Source: Lachnospiraceae bacterium (GTDB taxonomy: Bacteria > Bacillota > Clostridia > Lachnospirales > Lachnospiraceae). From it: a stretch of 64,000 nt of DNA. Below, piece by piece: positions 18,414 to 24,858 of the stretch. Each line of letters opens with the position of its first letter. Within the stretch, counting starts at the first letter, position 1. The translations under genes were made by a program, and so were the position numbers. The stretch is from contig VSNM01000016.1 of assembly GCA_009774245.1 (NCBI GenBank), positions 1 through 64,000 on the forward strand, written 5' to 3'. Under the pieces are notes generated by a model. It was given only the letters and a program-made list of their open reading frames with translations. It made no database searches and was not told the origin of the DNA.

Positions 18414-18442
18414 TAAGAAAAACACCGCCAAATGACGGTGTT
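18414..18442 (-). terminator. Rho-independent terminator
   Basis: On the minus strand AACACCG, eight-base loop, CGGTGTT, followed by TTTTTCTT. It closes a short leftward unit containing the 23-codon frame at 18465-18536. Confidence 0.65.
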
Positions 18443-18464
18443 CCCAATCCCAGTATGACAGTTT

Positions 18465-18536
18465 TTATACCATTGCAACTAATTTCTGGTTTTTTGCTTT
18501 ATTCTGCCATGTTTGTTTCAGTTGTTCTCTTGACAT
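18465..18536 (-). CDS. Possible 23-codon gene or C-terminal gene remnant
   Basis: MSREQLKQTWQNKAKNQ is open from ATG 18536 to TAA, then a terminator follows. The frame stays open upstream (VVVPDDVKK) to a stop within the tRNA terminator region, with only a weak ribosome site. It may be the tail of a larger gene lost next to tRNA-Gln, or a real small protein. The sequence is basic and helical; the family is not recognised. Confidence 0.3.
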   Translation of the reverse strand: MSREQLKQTWQNKAKNQKLVAMV

Positions 18537-18573
18537 TTTCTTTACATCGTCAGGAACGACAACCCTTTTATTC

Positions 18574-18602
18574 TAAAAGCCTGACAATCCGATTTGTCAG
18601 GC
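18574..18602 (-). terminator. Terminator of tRNA-Gln
   Basis: On the minus strand GCCTGACAA, six-base loop, TTGTCAGGC, then TTTT. A strong stem starting six bases after the mature tRNA end. Confidence 0.85.
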
Positions 18603-18608
18603 TTCCAG

Positions 18609-18680
18609 CAGCGCTACAAGGATTCGAACCTTGAAATGACGGAGTCAGAGTCCGTTGCCTTACCGTTTGGCGATAGCGCT
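18609..18680 (-). tRNA. tRNA-Gln (anticodon CUG)
   Basis: A cloverleaf is readable on the minus strand: acceptor AGCGCTA/TAGCGCT, anticodon stem ACGGA/TCCGT with loop CTCTGAC (anticodon CTG, reading CAG), T-arm CAAGG-TTCGAAT-CCTTG, discriminator G. CCA is not encoded. 72 nt. It has its own promoter and terminator. Confidence 0.95.
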
Positions 18681-18721
18681 ATCTTTATTTTATTCATGCA
18701 CTGGTCTGTAGCACATTATTC

Positions 18722-18750
18722 AGTATATACCATGTGCAGGAAAAAAGCAA
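18722..18750 (-). promoter_or_regulatory. Promoter of tRNA-Gln
   Basis: On the minus strand TTGCTT (18750-18745), 17-base spacer, TATACT (18727-18722), placing the transcript start about 35 bases before the mature tRNA. Confidence 0.7.
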
Positions 18751-18779
18751 GTATTTTTTTCACTTTTTTTAATTTTTTT

Positions 18780-18938
18780 GTTTACGTGTTACTTTTCACA
18801 CCCACACCAAAGTAGTGGGAATCATGCGCCAAAATGCTTGCACTTTAGCATTTTGTGTGCAAAATTTGTTATAATTCACACCTCAGTAACTTATAAGTTG
18901 ATAAAAACTGACATAGGTGTGAATTGTAACGTTTACGT
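18780..18938 (-). mobile_element. 143-bp MITE, copy B, with 8-bp target duplication
   Basis: The element is 18788-18930, in the opposite orientation to copy A, and is flanked by GTTTACGT on both sides (18780-18787 and 18931-18938). Its termini are better preserved than those of copy A: GTTACAATTCACACC against GTTACTTTTCACACC. The middle stem is AAAATGCT/AGCATTTT (18831-18854 on the plus strand), differing from copy A on both arms while keeping pairing. The motif TTGCACACAAA and the TTTGGCGCATG segment are shared with copy A. It lies between the tRNA promoter and the end of the methyltransferase gene. Confidence 0.85.
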
Positions 18939-18947
18939 CCCCGTCTA

Positions 18948-19781
18948 CTACGCCCTCTGAAAAACCATTGCCTGAAACACAGCCGTCTTGTCCCCGTCCC
19001 TGCAGGAAAACTGCATGTGTGTTCCCCTCACCTGACAAAATCCCACATGCTCCAATGCGCGGAGCAGACCTGCATATGCGCTGTCATCCTCATAGCGCTC
19101 CACACTGACCAGATACCCTTTGTCCCTGACCAGAGCCGCCAGCTCCCCCGCATACGCTCTATGCCGCCCGGTATGCTCCTCCACCGGCAGTGCGGCCGGC
19201 TGCGGCTCCTCACAGAGCGGTCTCCACACCACATTCTCATGCACTGTGCGGCAGGAAAACAGTGTGTCACATTTTTCCTGAATCGGTGCTGCCCCGCTGA
19301 TAAAATGCACATTATTAATATGAAGCTTCGCCGCCAGCCCCTCCGCCACAGAGACAGCATTTGGAGACAGCTCCAGGCCCGTGACAGCCGCGTCGGGATG
19401 CCGCAGTGCGATAAAACAGGTCAGAATCCCGTTTCCGCAGCCGATATCGCAGATGTCGCCTGCCAAAAAGGAGTCATATCGAACCAGATACTCCATCACT
19501 CTCCGGAAAAACACGCGGTCATAAAAAGACGATGCCAGCAGACTCATCTGCTGACTCTGATTCAGATATTCGACTAGCTCCTGCTGGCGATGAAGATATG
19601 GCGTATCGCCTGCCCCGTACACCAGCCGCTCCTCCGACTGGTCATACAGCTTCGTCAGACGTTCAATATGTCTTTCTCCCTCATCCTGCCCGAAGGCTTC
19701 CGTCAATGCCGTATCCAGCTCTGTGATCTTGCGGATACCAACCTGGGAAAGATACTCTTTTATATCCACATCCGGCATCAT
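18948..19781 (-). CDS. Class I SAM-dependent methyltransferase
   Basis: 277 residues. SAM motif I DIGCGNGILTCF at about 110-121, then GLELSPNAVSVAEGLA and NNVHFISG (motif II area). The N-terminal 100 residues are helical with YLNQSQQMSLLASSFYDRV, and the C-terminal part is beta-rich with several Cys. The substrate is unknown. A GAGGAAGG ribosome site precedes the ATG. It is the last gene before MITE copy B. Confidence 0.85.
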   Translation of the reverse strand: MMPDVDIKEYLSQVGIRKITELDTALTEAFGQDEGERHIERLTKLYDQSEERLVYGAGDTPYLHRQQELVEYLNQSQQMSLLASSFYDRVFFRRVMEYLVRYDSFLAGDICDIGCGNGILTCFIALRHPDAAVTGLELSPNAVSVAEGLAAKLHINNVHFISGAAPIQEKCDTLFSCRTVHENVVWRPLCEEPQPAALPVEEHTGRHRAYAGELAALVRDKGYLVSVERYEDDSAYAGLLRALEHVGFCQVRGTHMQFSCRDGDKTAVFQAMVFQRA

Positions 19782-19903
19782 TCCACCATTCCTTCCTCAA
19801 ATACATTTCTGATATCATCTTACCATTTTTCCGGCATTTCGGCAATACCTGTAATCGTATCCCTTCTATATCTATACCTCATCTATACCTCATCTATACC
19901 TCT

Positions 19904-20416
19904 CTATGCCATCGGCTTCTCGAGAATCAACCGCACTGTATCGGACTCTACCTGAAAGAAAAACGGCATTCCCGGCTGGGAATCATCATACGTTCCGACA
20001 TACTGCCGGAACACTCCCCTGTCGGTCGTGGTATAATTCTCAGGATAACCTGATTCCGTAAAATCCCCGCCCCAGTCGACGAACGAATATACCGTCTGTT
20101 CATCCAGCTTCCATGTGATGGTTTTCGTGTCCGGATTATTGATGTAATAACCGCTGATCAGATCGCTCTCCGTCAGGTCCAGCGCCTTAACCCGCTCCGC
20201 GTTGTCACTCGTGACAAACTCGATCACGTCCACTATCACTGTACTGTCAGTCATATCCCGCAGGAAGGCGGCTACATACGTCTCGCCATCCTGATCTGTA
20301 TAGACAGGACTATCCGCCGCGCCCGCACGCATATAAAGAGTGATCAGGCACACACAGCCTATGATAATCAATGCAATCACGGACAGGACGACTGTCTTTC
20401 TTGATTGACATTTCAT
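19904..20416 (-). CDS. Membrane-anchored exported protein, unknown function
   Basis: 170 residues: a short basic start, one hydrophobic helix (about 9-30) and an extracytoplasmic domain containing YTDQDGETYVAAFLRD and VIEFVTSDNAERVKALDL. The helix ends without a clear lipobox Cys at the usual place (IIGCVCLITLY has Cys within the membrane span). It sits downstream of the LytTR gene, about 100 bases away. Three copies of a CTATACCTC unit lie just after the stop (19870-19903). Confidence 0.6.
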   Translation of the reverse strand: MKCQSRKTVVLSVIALIIIGCVCLITLYMRAGAADSPVYTDQDGETYVAAFLRDMTDSTVIVDVIEFVTSDNAERVKALDLTESDLISGYYINNPDTKTITWKLDEQTVYSFVDWGGDFTESGYPENYTTTDRGVFRQYVGTYDDSQPGMPFFFQVESDTVRLILEKPMA

Positions 20417-20461
20417 ATTTCTAAAACCTCCTTTGTTTTGGCAGCGATCGCGTATCTGACC

Positions 20462-20489
20462 GGCAGCTCCTCTGTCAGTCAGAGCTGCC
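20462..20489 (-). other. Intergenic hairpin between LytTR and 19904-20416 genes
   Basis: GGCAGCTC pairs with GAGCTGCC around a 12-base loop. No T run follows on the minus strand, so it may be an attenuator or processing site rather than a terminator. Confidence 0.4.
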
Positions 20490-20518
20490 CATGTCCCCTT
20501 TTCGGTCCCGACATAATA

Positions 20519-20896
20519 TCACGCGTCAGATACTTCGCTGCCTTCCAGGTAACCTTTGTACGCTTTCACAAACTCATTGTACTTCTTCTTTGCCAGATAG
20601 ACCTGGTCGCCGTTTGTGAGTGATACACTGTCCTTACTGTACCCGGTAATATGCGCCATGTTCACAATATATGCCCGATGACATCGATAGAAGCCTTCCC
20701 CGAGTTGTCCCTCGAGCTCCTCCATCGTCGCATAGATCTCAATGCATTCCGGCGCTCCCACGGTGTGTATTTCCACCTTTTTTGCCCTGCTCTCAATATA
20801 CAGGATATCAGCCTGATCGAGCATGAGCTTCTTTGTCTTGAGAAACAATCCCTTTTTTGCATCGTTTTTGTTGTCGTTGACAGTCATGTCCAACAT
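20519..20896 (-). CDS. Stand-alone LytTR DNA-binding regulator
   Basis: 125 residues that are almost wholly a LytTR domain: ADILYIESRAKKVEIHT, EELEGQLGEGFYRCHRAYIVN, then YLAKKKYNEFVKAYKGYL. LytTR domains bind direct repeats upstream of target promoters. There is no receiver domain, so it is either controlled by its own level or by a membrane partner; the membrane protein encoded next (19904-20416) is a candidate. A start nine bases later (20887) is equally possible. Confidence 0.88.
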   Translation of the reverse strand: MLDMTVNDNKNDAKKGLFLKTKKLMLDQADILYIESRAKKVEIHTVGAPECIEIYATMEELEGQLGEGFYRCHRAYIVNMAHITGYSKDSVSLTNGDQVYLAKKKYNEFVKAYKGYLEGSEVSDA

Positions 20897-21201
20897 CCAC
20901 CACCTACCTTTTGTATTATATTTATCTATTATATCGGTAAAATTTTATTATTTTTCAGAAAAATGGCACGAAATGACCACTTTTTTGGAACAAAAGGCAA
21001 AATTTACTCTTCCACATACTATTCACATACTTATCCACATGTTATCCACAATATGTGAACAAGTAGTTACCGCTCACCCCATTCCTGTAACAATTCCCGT
21101 AACAAATGCCTTCGGCTTCCTGATTGACAATTCGCACAAAATACGCTACCTTATTAAATATAGGAACTGTAAACATATTTGAGCCGGCAGGAGGTATCTC
21201 T

Positions 21202-21933
21202 GTGCGAAAAATCATCAGAAACACTGTATTTGTCATACTTATTTCTATCTTGATCATCTTTGCGCTCTTTTTCGCGTATCTGCGATTTTACAGAGCCAAC
21301 GACGCGAATCTCACAGGAGAGTGGACTGCCGGTCTGGACATGACACAACAGGCCTCGGCCGCGGCGCTCGGCTGGCTGCAGGAGATCGAAGCCGTCCCCA
21401 TCTCCATGCAGGAAATCGAAGCACATATGCAGGGGCTGACCGTTGAGCTTCATCTGACTCTGACACAGACCGATCGCTCCGCGGGAGTTTTTGACAGCAG
21501 GATTTTGCCGGAAAGCTATACTGCCTGCAGTCAGGCTGCCTACGAAGCATTTGCAGCAGCGTTTCAGGAAATGCTGGCTCAGCGGCTTCACATGGCGGGC
21601 TATACGGGAGAGCTGGACACGGATGCCCTCGAGGCGCTTGTCGTGGAAACGTTTGGAATGTCCACGCCGTCCTATCTGGCTTCCTGCGTTCCCGACCTGC
21701 TGCCTCCGCTGGAACAACTGCAGGCGCAGTACGATGGCAGCGGTTCTTACGAGAGCGCTGACGACATTCTGACCAGACAGTTTGACAACGGTCAGCTTGT
21801 CCGGACGAAAACGGAGCGCTATATCCGCAAGGACTCCACCCTAATTATAATAGAAGAGACCGATTCCCCGCCATTTGGCTCCTACACCGAGCATTACCCG
21901 CTCCTGTACACTTTGGGAACTGTAGAAAAATAA
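21202..21933 (+). CDS. Membrane-anchored exported protein, unknown function
   Basis: 243 residues from GTG 21202, chosen because AGGAGG lies seven bases before it; the frame is open to 21124 without a ribosome site. One N-terminal helix (FVILISILIIFALFFAYL), then an acidic extracytoplasmic domain rich in Ala, Gln and Glu. It runs 40 bases before the D-Ala-D-Ala carboxypeptidase gene on the same strand, so a role at the cell wall is likely but unproven. TTGACA occurs at 21124-21129, but the -10 is poor. Confidence 0.7.
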   Translation: MRKIIRNTVFVILISILIIFALFFAYLRFYRANDANLTGEWTAGLDMTQQASAAALGWLQEIEAVPISMQEIEAHMQGLTVELHLTLTQTDRSAGVFDSRILPESYTACSQAAYEAFAAAFQEMLAQRLHMAGYTGELDTDALEALVVETFGMSTPSYLASCVPDLLPPLEQLQAQYDGSGSYESADDILTRQFDNGQLVRTKTERYIRKDSTLIIIEETDSPPFGSYTEHYPLLYTLGTVEK

Positions 21934-21973
21934 GGAGTACTATGGACAAATTTAACTATGAAAGGGAGATTCC

Positions 21974-23428
21974 ATGAAAACAATCTTACAAAAAATAAGC
22001 GCCCTGATCCTGTCCGTGCTTCTGGTGTGTACCATGCTGCCCATCCGGGCAGACGCGTCATATGAAATCCCAGGAAGCTGTCAGGCGCAGACAGATACAA
22101 ACATCGCAGGCACCGTGAAAACCATGGATTACAGCTACGATCACAACACCTACTTTTCCCTGCGGGACATCGCCATGCTCCTCAAGGATACCGACAAGTC
22201 CTTTTCGCTGCACATCACCAAAAACGCCGTTGCGTTAAACACCGGAGCGCCTTACACTCCGCTGGGCGTGGAAAATGCTCCCTGGGAGGACAGTGCCAAT
22301 CCAGATATCACCCTTCGCCGGAACGATTTTTCCTTAAACGAACAGAAAGTGTATTACTATACGCTGATACTGGCGCTGCCCTCCGGCGATTATGACTGCT
22401 TTATGATGGCGGCAGATCTGGCGATGATTCTCGATGTCAGCATCACCGTTCCCGATGCAGGACGCATTCTGCTCGACACACAGACGCCCTTCTCGATCTC
22501 CCCCGCCGCCCTGGAGGAATCGGGATACTTCTATGGCGTCAACGGCGTGCTGGTGGGAGACGCCACTACAGGGGAAATCTATTATCAGTATCAGGCCGAC
22601 ACTTCCTATCCCATCGCCAGCACCTCCAAACTGATGACGTGTCTTTTGACGCTGGAGGCGATCTCGGCGAAACAGCTCGCCCTCGAGGAGCAGCTCACGG
22701 TCTCTGATGCCGTCGCGGCGCTGTCTGCTTCAGGTGATGGCGTGATTTCCCTGGAAACCGGACAGCAGCTCACCGTGCAGGAGCTCCTCGTAGGCGCCCT
22801 CCTGCCATCGAGCAATGAGTGCGCGCTGTGTCTGGCGGAAGCCATCGCCGGCTCCGAGGAAGCCTTTGTCCGGATGATGAACCAAAAAGCATCTGAGCTT
22901 GGACTCTCACAGGCGGTCTTTTTCAACTGCAACGGACTGCCCTCCTACACAGAGGATGCCATCCCATCAAAGCGACAGAACCGCATGAGCGCGGAGGATA
23001 TGTTCCGGCTGGTGTCGTATCTGTTGAAAGTATACCCGCAGATCACGGACATCACTTCCCAAAAGACCGCCACCCTGCCATCCCTCGACCTGGAAGTGCG
23101 CAATACCAACCCGCTCCTGCACAATCTGCCCGAAGCTACCGGCTTAAAGACAGGCACCACCAACAAATCCGGCGCCTGTCTCGTCACATCCCTGACTGCG
23201 GACGACGGGACAATGACGCATGATCTGGTAGTCATCGTATTTGGCACAGAGGATTCGATCGAGAGAGGGCGCGTCTCTGCGCTGCTCGCCGAATACGCCA
23301 TGCAGACCTTCCACACCGGCACAAATAAAACGCAGGATGTGGAAGGCAGCACCGTTTCCGCAAATCTGCCCACACACGCCGAGGCGGCCGTGGACTGGAT
23401 TCTCCGAACCGCCCGAAAGCAGGAATAG
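21974..23428 (+). CDS. D-alanyl-D-alanine carboxypeptidase (peptidase S11)
   Basis: 484 residues, exported (signal peptide about 1-29, cut near ADASYE). Residues about 40-185 form a domain resembling the copper-amine-oxidase-like stalk (YFSLRDIAMLLKDT). The S11 catalytic domain follows, with all three motifs: S216-T-S-K219, S279-S-N281, and K392-T-G. It removes the terminal D-Ala from peptidoglycan stem peptides, limiting cross-linking. There is no obvious C-terminal amphipathic anchor. A GGGAG ribosome site precedes the ATG. Paired with the membrane protein just upstream. Confidence 0.92.
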   Translation: MKTILQKISALILSVLLVCTMLPIRADASYEIPGSCQAQTDTNIAGTVKTMDYSYDHNTYFSLRDIAMLLKDTDKSFSLHITKNAVALNTGAPYTPLGVENAPWEDSANPDITLRRNDFSLNEQKVYYYTLILALPSGDYDCFMMAADLAMILDVSITVPDAGRILLDTQTPFSISPAALEESGYFYGVNGVLVGDATTGEIYYQYQADTSYPIASTSKLMTCLLTLEAISAKQLALEEQLTVSDAVAALSASGDGVISLETGQQLTVQELLVGALLPSSNECALCLAEAIAGSEEAFVRMMNQKASELGLSQAVFFNCNGLPSYTEDAIPSKRQNRMSAEDMFRLVSYLLKVYPQITDITSQKTATLPSLDLEVRNTNPLLHNLPEATGLKTGTTNKSGACLVTSLTADDGTMTHDLVVIVFGTEDSIERGRVSALLAEYAMQTFHTGTNKTQDVEGSTVSANLPTHAEAAVDWILRTARKQE

Positions 23429-23436
23429 GCAGTTTC

Positions 23437-24231
23437 TTACCCCAGCGCCACGTCGAGCACCATCATCACGACAAACCCCGCCGCGACGCCGATCGTAGCA
23501 ATGTTGGTGTGCTCTCCGGCCTGCGACTCGGGAATCAGCTCCTCGACGACGACATAGATCATCGCCCCCGCCGCAAACGCCAGAAAATATGGCAGCAGCG
23601 GCACGATCAATCCCGCGAGGATGATTGTCAGCACTGCTCCCACCGGCTCTACAAGTCCCGAGAGCACACCGTACACAAACGCCCTCCTCCGGGAAGTCCC
23701 CTGGCTCTTTAACGGCATGGAGATGATCGCCCCCTCCGGGAAATTCTGGATCGCTATGCCCAGCGCCAGTGTGAACGCACCCGCCATCGTGACCTGCGCA
23801 TTGCCCAGCAGCGCGCCTGCGAAGGTGACGCCGACCGCCATTCCCTCTGGTATATTATGCAGCGTCACCGCAAACACCATCATTGTCGTCTTTTTTGCCC
23901 TGGTTTTAATGCCCTCCGGCTTCTCCGTCTCGAGATGCAGGTGTGGAATCACGCTGTCCAGCAACAGCAAAAATGCCATTCCCAGGATAAATCCGACCGC
24001 TGCGGGGAGCCACGCCACCTTCTCCTGCTCCGACGCCATCTCGATCGACGGAATCAATAACGACCACACCGATGCTGCCACCATCACGCCCGCCGCAAAT
24101 CCCAACAACAATTTTTCGAGTTTTCTATTGATCTGGTTTCTCATAAAAAATACCATAGCCGAGCCAAGCGAAGTGCCGATAAACGGTATCATCACACCTG
24201 CTGCCACGCTGATATCCATACTGATACCCAT
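23437..24231 (-). CDS. ZIP-family divalent metal transporter
   Basis: 264 residues with about eight membrane helices. ZIP metal-site motifs: HNIPEG in helix IV, QNFPEG in helix V, and EELIPES in the later helix; a His-containing loop (PHLHLE) follows helix III. It would import zinc or iron/manganese. The gene converges on the carboxypeptidase with eight bases between stops. A palindromic operator candidate lies upstream (24299-24316), fitting control by a metal-dependent DtxR/MntR-type repressor. Confidence 0.92.
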   Translation of the reverse strand: MGISMDISVAAGVMIPFIGTSLGSAMVFFMRNQINRKLEKLLLGFAAGVMVAASVWSLLIPSIEMASEQEKVAWLPAAVGFILGMAFLLLLDSVIPHLHLETEKPEGIKTRAKKTTMMVFAVTLHNIPEGMAVGVTFAGALLGNAQVTMAGAFTLALGIAIQNFPEGAIISMPLKSQGTSRRRAFVYGVLSGLVEPVGAVLTIILAGLIVPLLPYFLAFAAGAMIYVVVEELIPESQAGEHTNIATIGVAAGFVVMMVLDVALG

Positions 24232-24298
24232 GCTATTTTCCCCCTTTTTCTTCCTATTAATATATGCTTAAACCTGTTCCTCGGTGAAAGATACTTTT

Positions 24299-24316
24299 TA
24301 GTTAGCTAAAACTAAT
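24299..24316 (-). promoter_or_regulatory. Candidate DtxR/MntR-type operator for the ZIP gene
   Basis: TTAGTTAGCTAAAACTAA has TTAG half-sites around a TTAGCTAA core, like DtxR-family boxes. On the minus strand it lies just after TTGCAA, in the spacer of a weak promoter, about 70 bases before the ZIP start. Confidence 0.4.
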
Positions 24317-24380
24317 TGCAAAAATAATATATCACATTCTTATCAAGCCGTCAAGCTGCCACAAAAATGAAATAAAGAAG

Positions 24381-24435
24381 TTGACGCATTCACTCTAATG
24401 TGTTAGAGTGAACATATACTCTAACGCATTAGAGA
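24381..24435 (+). promoter_or_regulatory. BlaI-type promoter with two operator dyads
   Basis: TTGACG (24381-24386), 17-base spacer, TAGAGT (24404-24409). Operator 1, ACTCTAATGTGTTAGAGT (24392-24409), covers the -10. Operator 2, ACTCTAACGCATTAGAGA (24418-24435), covers the start region. Two such dyads are the usual arrangement for BlaI/MecI autoregulation. Confidence 0.85.
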
Positions 24436-24450
24436 AAGGAGCTATTATTT

Positions 24451-24858
24451 ATGGATACACCAAAAATATTTGAGAGCGAGTATCGGTTCTGCCTGATCTT
24501 GTGGGAGCACGAGCCTGTCGGCAGCGGGGAGCTGGTAAGACTGTGCGGAGAGCAGCTTGGCTGGAAACCGACGACAGTCTACACGGTGATCAAGCGCCTG
24601 TCTGAGCGCGGCGTCCTGAAAAATGAAAATTCGGTCGTAACCTCCCTGATTTCCAAGGATGACGTCCAGGCGGCGGAGATCGATGATCTGGTCGAGAAGA
24701 AATTCGAGGGTTCTCTCCCAGCATTTGTGGCGGCTTTCACAAAGCACCACAATATTTCAAAAAAAGAGATCGATGCTGTGCAGCAAATGATTGACCGCTA
24801 TAGGGACAGCCATAAAGAAAATAATGAAAATGATCAAAAGGAGGCAGCAGATGACTGA
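24451..24858 (+). CDS. blaI: BlaI/MecI/CopY-family repressor
   Basis: 135 residues. A winged-helix N-terminal domain (SEYRFCLILWEHEPVGSGELV, WKPTTVYTVIKRLSERGVL) and a C-terminal dimer helix region (LVEKKFEGSLPAFVAAFTKHHNISKKE). It would bind the two dyads just upstream and repress itself and the adjoining metalloprotease gene until cleaved. Ribosome site AAAGGAG. The stop overlaps the next gene by eight bases, so the two are made together. The effector need not be a beta-lactam. Confidence 0.92.
   Translation: MDTPKIFESEYRFCLILWEHEPVGSGELVRLCGEQLGWKPTTVYTVIKRLSERGVLKNENSVVTSLISKDDVQAAEIDDLVEKKFEGSLPAFVAAFTKHHNISKKEIDAVQQMIDRYRDSHKENNENDQKEAADD

Noticed and set aside
18246..18431. 61-codon open frame on the minus strand
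   Set aside because: It runs through two strong hairpins and a terminator, has no ribosome site and has an unlikely composition.
23509..24271. Long open frames on the plus strand opposite the ZIP gene
   Set aside because: They are shadows of the ZIP coding sequence with poor composition; HNIPEG and QNFPEG on the other strand decide the case.
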